The notes: a model not told the origin generated them from the sequence alone. DNA of 64,000 bases from Actibacterium sp. 188UL27-1 (GCF_016901225.1 NZ_JAFEUL010000002.1:372001-436000), one strand, 5' to 3'. Numbered from the stretch's first letter, positions 23,456 to 31,783 are shown. Translations and numbers: made by a program.

Positions 23456-26186
23456 ATCCGGCCTCCTTCAATGCCGCGCGGACCCGCGCGGGGGTAGCCG
23501 GGACCTGCCGGATCCGCACCCCAGTGGCTCGACTGATCGCATTCAGGATGGCAGGGGCCGTCGGGATCAGGGCATGTTCCCCCAGCCCCTTCGCGCCAAA
23601 CGGGCCATGGGGGTCGGGCTCTTCGATGATCAGCGTCTCAATAGGCGGCACATCCCCGATGGTGGGGATCAGGTAGTCATGCAAGTTTTCGGTCCGTCCC
23701 GGGATATATTCCTCCATCAGCGCCATGCCCAGACCCTGGGCCACACCGCCATGGACCTGCCCCTCGACCAGCAGCGGGTTGATGGCCCGACCCACATCAT
23801 GGGCCGCCACCAGTCGCACCGGCGTCACAGTCCCAAGGCGCGTATCGACATCGACCACAGCCAGATGCGCAGCATAGCCAAACTGGGCATAGGGGCTGCC
23901 TTGGCCGTTTTCGTCCAGGGGCAGGGTGGGGGGATCGTAGGTCTCGCTGGCGGCAAGGCTGTAGCCCTCCCCATCGACCGGCAGCGCGCGCAGGTCCGGC
24001 ATGTGCATCTGTCCGCCATCGGTGATCGAGATCTGGCCATCACTCACCACGATCTGCGCCTCCGGTCCGGCATTTACCAGCGCCAAAAGTTGCGCGCGTA
24101 AAGTTTCGCCGGAAAGTTTCGCCGCGTTGCCTGACACGAAGGTCTGGCGGGAGGCCGAGGTTTTGCCCGCATCCGGTGTCACCTGTGTATCGCCGCCGAT
24201 CAGCGTCAGATCTGCCATCGTGACCCCCATCGCCTGGGCAAAGATCTGGGCGATGACCGTATTGGCCCCCTGGCCGATATCCATGGCCCCTTGATGCAGC
24301 ACGATTGTCCCGTCGGGCCGGATGCCCGCCTTGATGGTTGAGGGGTTGGGGAGGGAGGTGTTGCCACAGCCATACCAGCCCGCTGCAACACCGACGCCCC
24401 GGCGGATCGCAGGATCACCGGTCCTGCCGCTTTCCGCATGGGCTGCTTGCCAGGCCGGGCGCAGCGCTTCCAGGCAGACCTTGATCCCGACACCCCCTTC
24501 AAAAACTTGGCCTGTGACGGTCGGTGTGTCGTTGTCCAACGCATTGAGGATCCGGAATTCCAAGGGGTCCATCCCCAGCTGGGCGGCCAGGTCGTCAAAC
24601 AGGCTTTCCTGTGCGATGGCGGCCTGGGGCACGCCAAAGCCCCGAAATGCCCCGGCAGGCGGGCCGTTGGTGTAGATCCCGCGTGCCTTGGCCCGGTAAT
24701 CGCTGATGCGGTAGGGGCCGGAAGCGTGGATCGGCACCCGGTTCGACACAGTTGGTCCCCAGGAGGCATAGGCGCCGGTGTTGAAATCCCCGTCGAACGC
24801 CATCCCCGACAACCGCCCATCTTTACGCGCGCCAATTTTTACCTGCATCCGCGCCGGATGACGTTTGGTCGAGGATTGCATGGATTCGACCCGGCCATAG
24901 GCTATCCGCACCGCCCGCCTGGTTTTAAGCGCGGCAAGTGCCAGGAAAGGCTGCACCGACAGATCCAACTTTGACCCGAACCCGCCGCCCACCGCGGTAG
25001 GCACTATGCGGATCTGGTCCAAAGGCTGGGCTAGAATAGCGGCCAATGCTTCCCGGTCCATTCCGGGGGCTTGGGTGCAGGCATGGACCACGACTTGCCT
25101 GTCGTGGACTTCGGCAAAACCGGCCTCGGGTTCGATATAGGCGTGTTCGACAAATCCGGTCTCGAACAGGCCTTTTGCGACAACATCCGCCTCGGCCAGC
25201 GCGCTTTCGGCATGGCCGCATTGGACGAATCCCCGACACATCTCATTTGTCTCGCCCCGGTCCGGATGGAGTGGCAGGGCCGCCATTGCCGCATCGCAGG
25301 TCATCGCGGCAGGAAGCGCGGCCCAGGTGATCGGCAGCACGGTCATATCCAACGCAGTCACAGCCTCTGCCGGGCCGATCAGCGCCGCGACAGCCTCCCC
25401 CCGGAACCGGGCGCGGCCTTCGGCAAAGACGGGCTGATCCTCAAAGCCCGGGATCACGCCGAACCGGTTGCGCCCGGGCACGTCCTGCGCCGTCAAGATA
25501 GTGGCCAAACCGTGGCTCCTGGCAAAGCCCGACAGATCGCCAAAGGTGAAATCGGCATGGTCGTGGGGGGCGCGAATGACCCGCAAGACCAGCGCATCGG
25601 GCGGGGCGATGTCATCGCCAAACCGCTCCGCCCCCGCGATCTTGGCCGCGCCGTCGATGCGGGGGATGGGGCTGCCGACGGATCCATCTGCCGGGGCCTC
25701 TAAGCCAGGAATGTGGGCCGCGACGACCGCATCGATGATCTTGCGGTAGCCGGTACAGCGGCACAGAACCCCACTGAGCGCATCGGCAACCTGGGTGGCA
25801 TCGGGCTGAGGGCTATCCCGCAGCAAGGCCACGGCCGACACCATCATGCCCGGCGTACAAATCCCGCATTGGGCCGCTTGATGGGCCTGAAAGCTGTCTG
25901 CCAGGGCCTTTGCATCGGGGTCATCCGCGGCCAATCCCGATACCGTTTCAACCACCTTCCCCATGGCTTGTTGCGTCGCCATCAGACAGGCGCAAAGCGG
26001 TGCGCCATCGACCAGAACCGTGCAGGCCCCGCAATCCCCGGCGTTGCAGCCGATCTTGACATCCCGGGCGCCCAATCGCTCCCGTAGGCTGTGGGACAAC
26101 CGTTCGCCGGGCGGGGCATCCACTTCAACCATTTGGCCGTTCAGGGTAAAGGCCGTCAGCGACAGGCGGCTGTTTTTGTCCATCAT
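23448..26186 (-). CDS. Molybdenum hydroxylase: fused [2Fe-2S] and molybdopterin-binding subunits
   Basis: A 912-residue xanthine-dehydrogenase-family protein. Residues about 8-155 are the two-cluster ferredoxin part: the plant-type cluster C47, C52, C55, C67 and the second cluster C107, C110, C142, C144. The remainder is the CoxL/XdhB-type molybdopterin part, ending with GAKGLGEHALIPTAPAI, which carries the expected catalytic glutamate. The two parts are usually separate polypeptides. The ATGATG at 26186 was chosen because it overlaps the FAD-subunit stop (ATGA); the frame is open to 26330. With the FAD subunit it should hydroxylate a heteroaromatic ring next to nitrogen; nicotinate or a related pyridine acid is inferred from the downstream reductase and the enamidase. 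Confidence 0.88.
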   Translation of the reverse strand: MMDKNSRLSLTAFTLNGQMVEVDAPPGERLSHSLRERLGARDVKIGCNAGDCGACTVLVDGAPLCACLMATQQAMGKVVETVSGLAADDPDAKALADSFQAHQAAQCGICTPGMMVSAVALLRDSPQPDATQVADALSGVLCRCTGYRKIIDAVVAAHIPGLEAPADGSVGSPIPRIDGAAKIAGAERFGDDIAPPDALVLRVIRAPHDHADFTFGDLSGFARSHGLATILTAQDVPGRNRFGVIPGFEDQPVFAEGRARFRGEAVAALIGPAEAVTALDMTVLPITWAALPAAMTCDAAMAALPLHPDRGETNEMCRGFVQCGHAESALAEADVVAKGLFETGFVEHAYIEPEAGFAEVHDRQVVVHACTQAPGMDREALAAILAQPLDQIRIVPTAVGGGFGSKLDLSVQPFLALAALKTRRAVRIAYGRVESMQSSTKRHPARMQVKIGARKDGRLSGMAFDGDFNTGAYASWGPTVSNRVPIHASGPYRISDYRAKARGIYTNGPPAGAFRGFGVPQAAIAQESLFDDLAAQLGMDPLEFRILNALDNDTPTVTGQVFEGGVGIKVCLEALRPAWQAAHAESGRTGDPAIRRGVGVAAGWYGCGNTSLPNPSTIKAGIRPDGTIVLHQGAMDIGQGANTVIAQIFAQAMGVTMADLTLIGGDTQVTPDAGKTSASRQTFVSGNAAKLSGETLRAQLLALVNAGPEAQIVVSDGQISITDGGQMHMPDLRALPVDGEGYSLAASETYDPPTLPLDENGQGSPYAQFGYAAHLAVVDVDTRLGTVTPVRLVAAHDVGRAINPLLVEGQVHGGVAQGLGMALMEEYIPGRTENLHDYLIPTIGDVPPIETLIIEEPDPHGPFGAKGLGEHALIPTAPAILNAISRATGVRIRQVPATPARVRAALKEAGYA

Positions 26187-27007
26187 AGTGCGGCCTCCGT
26201 GATTGCACGGGCGATCAAGGCCTGCACCGCATCGGCTCGATAGGGTGCGTCGGCCCGCATATCGGTGATGGGCGCCAGTGGTACGAAGTGATCCGCATGG
26301 AACCGTGTGGCGCAGTCTGCCACACGGCATCCGGTCAATGCGGCTTCAAGGGCCGTCAGCCGCACGGATGTGGGGGAACAGGCCCCGACGGCAATCCGTA
26401 TCTCGGCAATCAGGCTGCCGTCCAGGCGCAGCCAGACCGCGACCATCGCGATGGAGATCACGAGATATCGCCGCGCGCCCAACTTGACAAAGGCGGCGCG
26501 TCCGGGGGCCGGTTTCCGGATCCATAGCCCCGCCATCATCTCCCCCGGCTGCAGCGCGGTCTGTCGCACGCCGGTCAGGAAGGCGGCCAACGGCAATCGC
26601 CGCTGTCCCGTGGCGGATGCCAGTTCGACCTCTGCCTCCAGCACCAGCAAAGGCGGGACACCATCAGCGGCGGGGGAGGCATTGCACAGGTTCCCGGCGA
26701 CCGTTCCCGCATTCTGGATCTGGATCGATCCGACCTCGCATGCGGCAGCCTTCAACGCGTCGAAATCCGGGGGCAGGGGCGCGCGCAGGATATCGGTCCA
26801 GGTTGTGGCAGCACCGATCCACCAGCCATCCGGCGCGGCCCGGATGCCGCGCAACCCGTCCACCCGGGTGATGTCCAGAATGTCGCTTGTCACCGGGCGG
26901 TCCCCGCGTGCGGGATACCAATCCGTGCCTCCGGCGATCACCTCAACCGGTGCGCATTGCAGCAGGGCCACGGCGTCATCCAAGCAGGTTGGTCGGTGAT
27001 AGGTCAT
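26183..27007 (-). CDS. Molybdenum hydroxylase FAD-binding subunit (CoxM/XdhB-type)
   Basis: A 274-residue FAD-binding subunit. The two FAD loops are visible: IAGGTDWYP near residue 24 and NAGTVAGNLCNASPAADG near 99. It passes electrons from the iron-sulfur part of the hydroxylase to an acceptor. The ATG at 27007 gives the standard start (MTYHRPTCLDDAVALL); the open frame extends to 27076. It is the first gene of a six-gene operon with overlaps throughout. It diverges from the enamidase gene across a 139-base promoter region. Confidence 0.88.
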   Translation of the reverse strand: MTYHRPTCLDDAVALLQCAPVEVIAGGTDWYPARGDRPVTSDILDITRVDGLRGIRAAPDGWWIGAATTWTDILRAPLPPDFDALKAAACEVGSIQIQNAGTVAGNLCNASPAADGVPPLLVLEAEVELASATGQRRLPLAAFLTGVRQTALQPGEMMAGLWIRKPAPGRAAFVKLGARRYLVISIAMVAVWLRLDGSLIAEIRIAVGACSPTSVRLTALEAALTGCRVADCATRFHADHFVPLAPITDMRADAPYRADAVQALIARAITEAAL

Positions 27008-27112
27008 CAAATGGCCCCGTGGCGCAAGAAATTCATATGCACACAAATAAGAAATCACCAAGCCCCGCTCTGTCAAACGGTAAATGCGGGTTTCTTGATT
27101 GACGGCGCGGAT

Positions 27113-27130
27113 CTGTTAGCGTGCAAACAA
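27113..27130. promoter_or_regulatory. Second copy of the MarR-type operator
   Basis: CTGTTAG-CGTG-CAAACAA: the right arm is identical to that of the palindrome at 18758-18775, the left arm matches in five of seven positions, and the four-base spacer is conserved. It ends 16 bases before the enamidase ATG and overlaps a possible -10 (TAGCGT, 27117-27122) paired with TTGATT at 27095-27100. Control by the MarR protein encoded at 18827 is inferred. Confidence 0.55.
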
Positions 27131-27146
27131 GAAAACGAGGTGCCCC

Positions 27147-28325
27147 ATGTCAGAACCGTCCGCCAAACTGGTGATCCGCAATATTGGCCTGATGCTGTCG
27201 GGCAAGATCGAGGCGCCGATTTTGGACGCGGATTGTCTGATTGCGGTCGATGGCAAGATCGCGGCCTTTGGCAAGGAACGCGATCTAGACACGGAAGGCG
27301 CGACCACGGTGGTTGATGCCCATGGCGTGACGCTCGCTCCCGGTCTGATCGACAGTCACATTCACCCGGTTGTGGGGGATTACACGCCGCGCCAGCAGCA
27401 GTTGCACTGGATCGACAGCACGCTGAATGGCGGGGTGACGACGTTGATTTCGGCGGGTGAAGTGCATATGCCGGGCCGCCCAAAGGATATCGTGGGCCTC
27501 AAGGCGATGGCGATCGCGGCGCAGCGTTGGTACGAAAACTTCCGCCCCTCGGGCGTCAAGGTTCATGCGGGCGCGCCGGTGATTGAACACGGGATGGAGG
27601 AGCAGGATTTCAAGGACCTGGCCGAGGCGGGTGTTACCCTGCTGGGAGAGGTCGGGCTGGGCACGGTCAAGGACGGCAAGACCGCCCAACAAATGGTTGG
27701 TTGGGCCCGGAAATACGGCATTCAAAGCACCATCCACACCGGCGGGCCATCGATCCCGGGCTCGGGTCTGATCGACGCCGATATGGTGTTGGAGACGGGG
27801 ACGGATGTGGTTGGCCATATCAATGGCGGGCATTCCGCGCTGCCCGATGATCAGATCATCTGCCTGTGTGAGAACTGCGTCAAGGGGTTGGAGATCGTTC
27901 ATAACGGGAACGAGCGTGCGGCCTTGCTGACGGTGAACACAGCGCGCGAATTGGGCAAGTTGGACCAGGTGATCCTGGGCACGGATGGTCCAGCCGGGTC
28001 GGGTGTGCAGCCCTTGGGGATCTTGCGGATGGTCGCGATGCTGTCGAGCCTGGGGCACGTACCGGCCGAGATCGCTTTTTGCTTTGGCACCGGCAATACG
28101 GCGCGCCAGCGGGAGTTGGATACCGGCCTGATCGATGTCGGGTATTGCGCGGATTTTGTTCTGATGGATCAGGCCCAGCACGCGCCGGGTAAAACGATCC
28201 TGGAATCGGTGGAACTGGGCAACCTGCCCGGTGTGGGCATGACGATCATCGATGGCAAGATCACCAGCCAGCGCAGCCGCAATACCCCACCGGCTGGCCG
28301 ATTGCCGCAAATTATCGAACCCTAG
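27147..28325 (+). CDS. ena: Enamidase-like amidohydrolase (nicotinate pathway)
   Basis: A 392-residue amidohydrolase that closely resembles enamidase of the Eubacterium barkeri nicotinate pathway (about 385 residues), which opens 1,4,5,6-tetrahydro-6-oxonicotinate to 2-formylglutarate and ammonia. Shared marks recalled from that enzyme include the DYAPRQ-like DYTPRQ, GGVTTLISAGEVHMPGRPKD and the C-terminal SRNTPPA. Metal ligands by position are H71 and H73 (HIH), a probable bridging E168 (EVGLGTV), H197 and H224, with D280 as the catalytic aspartate. ACGAGG precedes the ATG. It is divergent from the hydroxylase/reductase operon and is followed eight bases after its stop by an IS6-type element. 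Confidence 0.85.
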   Translation: MSEPSAKLVIRNIGLMLSGKIEAPILDADCLIAVDGKIAAFGKERDLDTEGATTVVDAHGVTLAPGLIDSHIHPVVGDYTPRQQQLHWIDSTLNGGVTTLISAGEVHMPGRPKDIVGLKAMAIAAQRWYENFRPSGVKVHAGAPVIEHGMEEQDFKDLAEAGVTLLGEVGLGTVKDGKTAQQMVGWARKYGIQSTIHTGGPSIPGSGLIDADMVLETGTDVVGHINGGHSALPDDQIICLCENCVKGLEIVHNGNERAALLTVNTARELGKLDQVILGTDGPAGSGVQPLGILRMVAMLSSLGHVPAEIAFCFGTGNTARQRELDTGLIDVGYCADFVLMDQAQHAPGKTILESVELGNLPGVGMTIIDGKITSQRSRNTPPAGRLPQIIEP

Positions 28326-28332
28326 CCTTCAA

Positions 28333-28450
28333 GGGCTCTGTTGCGTTAGCCCATCTGGCAAGCCAGACTTGGTCCAAGCCTTCAGGAGATGGGTATGCCA
28401 CGTCGAAATCCGTTCAAACAGCATCGATTTCCGAAGGATGTGATTCTCAT
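28333..28450 (+). repeat. Truncated 5' end of an IS6-type element
   Basis: This segment is an inverted, about 92 percent identical copy of 29171-29288. It includes the terminal repeat, a ribosome binding site (AGGAGAT) and the transposase start at 28395 (MPRRNPFKQHRFPKD). It is interrupted at 28451 by the end of the other copy. It forms a long inverted repeat with the right end of the insertion. Confidence 0.75.
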
Positions 28451-28504
28451 GGGCTCTGTTGCATTAGTGCGGAGACCTTCAATTGGCCTATCTGGTCATT
28501 GGGA

Positions 28505-29226
28505 CTACGCAGCCGCCGATCTGAACAGGTTTGCAACGAATGCCACTTCGGTCAAGACGCCGGGCTCGTTGTTCGCGAAATGGCCCTTTTTGATGGCCCG
28601 GTGGGTTTCGATGCCTTTCAGAGTGTTCTTGGCGGAGGTCATCTTTCGGAAGTCCCGTTTTGGTCGTAGAAGCTGCTTCAAAGCAGCGTGGTCAGCTTTA
28701 ATCCGGTTGTTGAGATACTTACGGTCGACATGTCGGATGCGATCATCTGGACCGGTCCCGAAATTCATCTCTTCGATCACTTTCGCATAGCTGTGTGCCT
28801 TGTCCTTTGCCCGGCAGGGCATTGCTTGCGATGCTCGAGAGGGAGTGACGATGGTCATCGGTTGGTAACATCGGACGGTCTCGCTGGCCTGGCGCATGAA
28901 CGCCCTTGCGGCATTGGCGTTTCGGCGTGCCGTTAATCGGAAATCGATCAGTTGTCCCCGCTGGTCCACGGCGCGCCACAGGTAACGCCACCTGCCGTTC
29001 ACTCGAACGTAGGTCTCATCCACATGCCATAAGCGCGCTTCCGGATCTCCGGCCCAAACTTCTGGACCCAACGGTAAATGGTGACGGCGTCGACCGTGAC
29101 CCCACGCTCGGCCAATAGATCGCGTACATCACGATACGACAGTGGATATCGGCACTACCAACGGACCGCCATGGAGATCACATCCGTCGGAAATCGGTGC
29201 TGTTGGAACGGATTTCGACGTGGCAT
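28505..29226 (-). pseudogene. IS6-family transposase, disrupted
   Basis: The reading starts at 29226 with MPRRNPFQQHRFPTD, typical of IS6 transposases in alphaproteobacteria, but meets an in-frame TAG right after the first 23 codons, where W-Y-C would be expected (W-stop-C). It then runs on through VTIYRWVQKFGPEIRKRA and changes frame near 29040, possibly with a small deletion. The rest (RLWHVDETYVRVNGRW through IRHVDRKYLNNRIKADHAALKQ to the stop at 28505) is the DDE catalytic core in another frame. An extra dozen residues sit between TIVT and DKAHSYAKV compared with the family as I recall it. A stop, a frameshift and an insertion make it inactive. Confidence 0.85.
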
Positions 29227-29321
29227 ATCCACCTCCTGAATGCTTGGACCAAGTCTGGCTTGCCAGCTGGGCTACCGCAACAGAGCCCTTCAAAGGTGTC
29301 ATGACCCCTCCCGGGCAGATG

Positions 29322-29346
29322 GCCCCGTGTTTACGGGGCAGAGTTT
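29322..29346 (+). terminator. Hairpin terminator, probably the enamidase gene's original one
   Basis: GCCCCGT (29322-29328), loop GTTT, ACGGGGC (29333-29339), then AGAGTTTTC. No plus-strand gene ends nearby except the enamidase gene, whose stop is at 28325. Removing the insertion at 28333-29288 would put the hairpin about 40 bases after that stop. Confidence 0.6.
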
Positions 29347-29551
29347 TCAGTTGAATGATCGGTCGCCCAAAAGCACACTAGATTGAGCCTCAAGATGCCC
29401 TCAGTCAAGTCGAAGCATTCAAATTTCGATGGAGTCCTCGTCAAAAGCAATGAGATGCGGGGTGACCAAGGGATCTGAACCGCGCAAACGACCGCTGCGG
29501 GGCAGTGGGCCGCGTCGGGCTGCCACGATGGAACAATGCGGAAGGTCGGTC

Positions 29552-30037
29552 TCAGTCGCCGTGGACGGCAAATGCCTCAAGGCTGGCACCCTGGGGCGCG
29601 ATGATGCGGAAACGTTCACGGACCCCGCTCTCTTCCAGGCTGCGTTCAACGACCAGCAACGTGTTGTCATCCTGATTGCTGCACATCTCGATCATCTGAT
29701 CGATCTCCGCCTCGGCCACCGGCAAAGCGGCGTCAACCGATGGCGCGCCGTAGACTGCCGCGAAATGCCCGGCCAAAACCTGGATCAAGGCTGCGCGTTC
29801 CGGTTCGGTGATCCGCGCAACGGCGACAAAGGTGGATCGACCAAAGCTCTCCAACCCCAACCATCCATTGGCAAAGGCCTGACGCGCCTTGCCGGTCAAC
29901 TCCGCCTCGGTCCAGTCGGAAAACGCGAACGTGCCGGGGATCGCCCATTCCCCCACCGTTCCGGCCTGATCGAACACGTTGAGGTCGCTTTCATCCAGCC
30001 GGATCACGCGGGCGAGTTTCAGGGTCGTCTCCGTCAT
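29552..30037 (-). CDS. Hypothetical protein of the formate dehydrogenase cluster (DUF6505-like)
   Basis: A 161-residue soluble protein without signal peptide or membrane segment. Stretches such as RVIRLDESDLNVFDQAGTVG and GEWAIPGTFAFSDW recall the family labelled DUF6505 in Rhodobacterales, which I associate with formate dehydrogenase neighbourhoods; the assignment is from memory. Its start overlaps the end of the biotin-ligase-like gene by ATGA, so the two are co-translated. No catalytic motif is visible. A part in maturation or regulation of formate dehydrogenase is inferred from context. Confidence 0.7.
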   Translation of the reverse strand: MTETTLKLARVIRLDESDLNVFDQAGTVGEWAIPGTFAFSDWTEAELTGKARQAFANGWLGLESFGRSTFVAVARITEPERAALIQVLAGHFAAVYGAPSVDAALPVAEAEIDQMIEMCSNQDDNTLLVVERSLEESGVRERFRIIAPQGASLEAFAVHGD

Positions 30038-30681
30038 GGGGTCTCCAGCATATCGGTCAGGGGCACCGTGCGCGCGCCATCTTCTGTTTGCAAGATCTGA
30101 CCGCCATGGGGATCAAGCGGAACCGCTGCGCAGGTCGCGTCGATGCACAAACCCTGCCAGGCGGTGATCAAGGGGGCCGCGCCATCGCTGAGATAGCGAT
30201 TGATCCAGACCAGGCTGTGCCGGGCGGCGGCTTCGATCAGGGCGGGGGGCGTGATCGCTCCGGCGCCTTCTTCTCCCAGTACGGTCTCGTCCGGGGTGGC
30301 GCCGGGTTCCGCCTGTGGCAGGGGCAGGGCGGGCACGCGCAGGCCCACGACCAGCCAGTCTTCCCCCGCTGCTGCTCGCAAACCGCCGCAGCGCCCGCCA
30401 TTGATCAGCAGCGTGCCGGGCCAACGGTACTGCACCGCCATTTCGGGTGGGCCAAGGGCACCCAGCGCCTCTGCCAGCCCCAGGGCCACGGCAATGACAC
30501 CGGCCATGGCAGCGGGCATCGGATCTTCGGGGGCCAACACCAGGGCGGCGCGGGCGGTGCCCGCATCCTCTGACCAGAACACGGTACCAGGATCTGCCGT
30601 TGCCTTGACAGCCGCCAGAAACGGATCGGCGCCCGCAGGCACGGGCTGCCCGGTCAGCAAAGGCGGAAAGCTGGGGGTCAT
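30034..30681 (-). CDS. Biotin/lipoate-protein-ligase-like protein, probably not a ligase
   Basis: A 215-residue protein with the fold pattern of the biotin/lipoate ligase superfamily, including AVALGLAEAL and a YRWPGTLLINGGRCGG segment at the place of the KWPND...KxxG region of BirA. The lysine, asparagine and aspartate of that motif are replaced (RWPGT), and the second lysine is Arg, so normal biotinyl transfer is unlikely. The ATG at 30681 overlaps the mrp stop (ATGA), and the gene's own end overlaps the DUF6505-like gene. This trio is next to formate dehydrogenase genes; a role in cofactor or protein assembly is plausible. Confidence 0.75.
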   Translation of the reverse strand: MTPSFPPLLTGQPVPAGADPFLAAVKATADPGTVFWSEDAGTARAALVLAPEDPMPAAMAGVIAVALGLAEALGALGPPEMAVQYRWPGTLLINGGRCGGLRAAAGEDWLVVGLRVPALPLPQAEPGATPDETVLGEEGAGAITPPALIEAAARHSLVWINRYLSDGAAPLITAWQGLCIDATCAAVPLDPHGGQILQTEDGARTVPLTDMLETP

Positions 30682-31727
30682 TCCGCCAGCACACCCGCGA
30701 TCAACGTGTCGGCGAGGGACCAAAAGGCCCGCGCCGCGGCCCCTTCAGGCTTGATCGCCACTACCGGCGCGCCGCTATCGCCCGCCACACGGATCGACAA
30801 TTCCAACGGCACCTCACCCAGAAACGGCACGTCCAGCTTTGCGGCCTCTGCCGCCGCGCCGCCATGGCCGAACGGATGGTGTACCTTGCCGCAAGTATCG
30901 CAAACGAACGCCGCCATATTCTCTATCACGCCCAGGATCGGCGTTCCCATCTTGCGGAACATGTCGATCCCCTTGCGCGCATCGATCAGCGCGATGTCCT
31001 GTGGGGTAGATACGATGACAACGCCAGACACATCGGTTTTCTGGCACAGGGTCATCTGCACATCGCCTGTCCCCGGCGGCAGATCGACCAGCAGCACATC
31101 CAGCGCGCCCCATTGCACCTGGGCCAGCATCTGTTGCAAGGCACCCATCAGCATGGGGCCGCGCCAAACCAGGGCCTCATCCTCGTCGACCATCAGCCCC
31201 AGCGACATCAGCGTCACGCCATGGTTGCGCAGGGGCAGGATCACATGGCCATCGGGGCTGGCCGGGCGACCCGACACACCCAGCATGCGCGGTTGCGACG
31301 GGCCATAGACATCGGCATCCAGCAGGCCAACCCGCTGCCCGCGCGCGGCCAAAGCCACGGCGAGGTTGGCTGTAACCGTCGATTTCCCAACACCACCTTT
31401 GCCAGAGGCAACGGCGATCACATGCCGGACCCCGGGCACCGGTTGCGGCCCCTGGGGCGCGGTGGGTTTTGCGCCCAAACCCAGATCCGGCGGCGGGCCC
31501 TTGGCATCTGGCCCCACCTCTGCCGTCAACACGACCTGCACGTCGGTGATGCCATCCACGGACTTTACGGCGGCCTCGGCGGCGTCTTGCACGGTTGTCG
31601 CCTGGGCCGGATCAACCTCAATAATCAGGCGGGCCATGCCTCCTTCGACATTGACGGATTTGACCGCCTTGGCCGCCACAACAGGGCCAAGGGCGGCGCG
31701 AATGGCCTCAATATCCGGGTCGCTCAT
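30678..31727 (-). CDS. mrp: Mrp/NBP35-family iron-sulfur cluster carrier ATPase
   Basis: A 349-residue P-loop ATPase that carries [4Fe-4S] clusters to target proteins. Residues about 1-85 are a MIP18/DUF59-like domain. The ATPase part starts with the deviant Walker A SGKGGVGKST near 110 and carries the CDTC pair near 287 that binds the shared cluster at the dimer interface. A longer frame starts at 31772; the ATG at 31727 gives the standard N-terminus. Its position among formate dehydrogenase genes, which encode proteins with many [4Fe-4S] clusters, suggests dedicated cluster delivery, although Mrp is also a general housekeeping protein. Confidence 0.9.
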   Translation of the reverse strand: MSDPDIEAIRAALGPVVAAKAVKSVNVEGGMARLIIEVDPAQATTVQDAAEAAVKSVDGITDVQVVLTAEVGPDAKGPPPDLGLGAKPTAPQGPQPVPGVRHVIAVASGKGGVGKSTVTANLAVALAARGQRVGLLDADVYGPSQPRMLGVSGRPASPDGHVILPLRNHGVTLMSLGLMVDEDEALVWRGPMLMGALQQMLAQVQWGALDVLLVDLPPGTGDVQMTLCQKTDVSGVVIVSTPQDIALIDARKGIDMFRKMGTPILGVIENMAAFVCDTCGKVHHPFGHGGAAAEAAKLDVPFLGEVPLELSIRVAGDSGAPVVAIKPEGAAARAFWSLADTLIAGVLAE

Positions 31728-31783
31728 ATCGCGCGTTTCTCCGTGGGTTTTGATTTTTCGGGCGGCTGGCATAGGCTGAGGCG

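Larger units (their letters stand above)
28333..29288. mobile_element. Degenerate IS6-family insertion with nested partial copy
   Basis: Both outer ends carry the IS6-type terminal sequence GGGCTCTGTTGC pointing inwards. The element proper runs from a third such end at 28451 to 29288 (about 840 bases, normal for IS6) with a transposase on the minus strand. The 118 bases on its left (28333-28450) are the 5' end of a second, plus-oriented copy, cut after about 19 codons of its transposase. The two copies differ at roughly nine of 115 positions. Both flanks contain CTTCAA, perhaps a worn target duplication. The element is not expected to move by itself because the transposase is broken. Confidence 0.8.
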
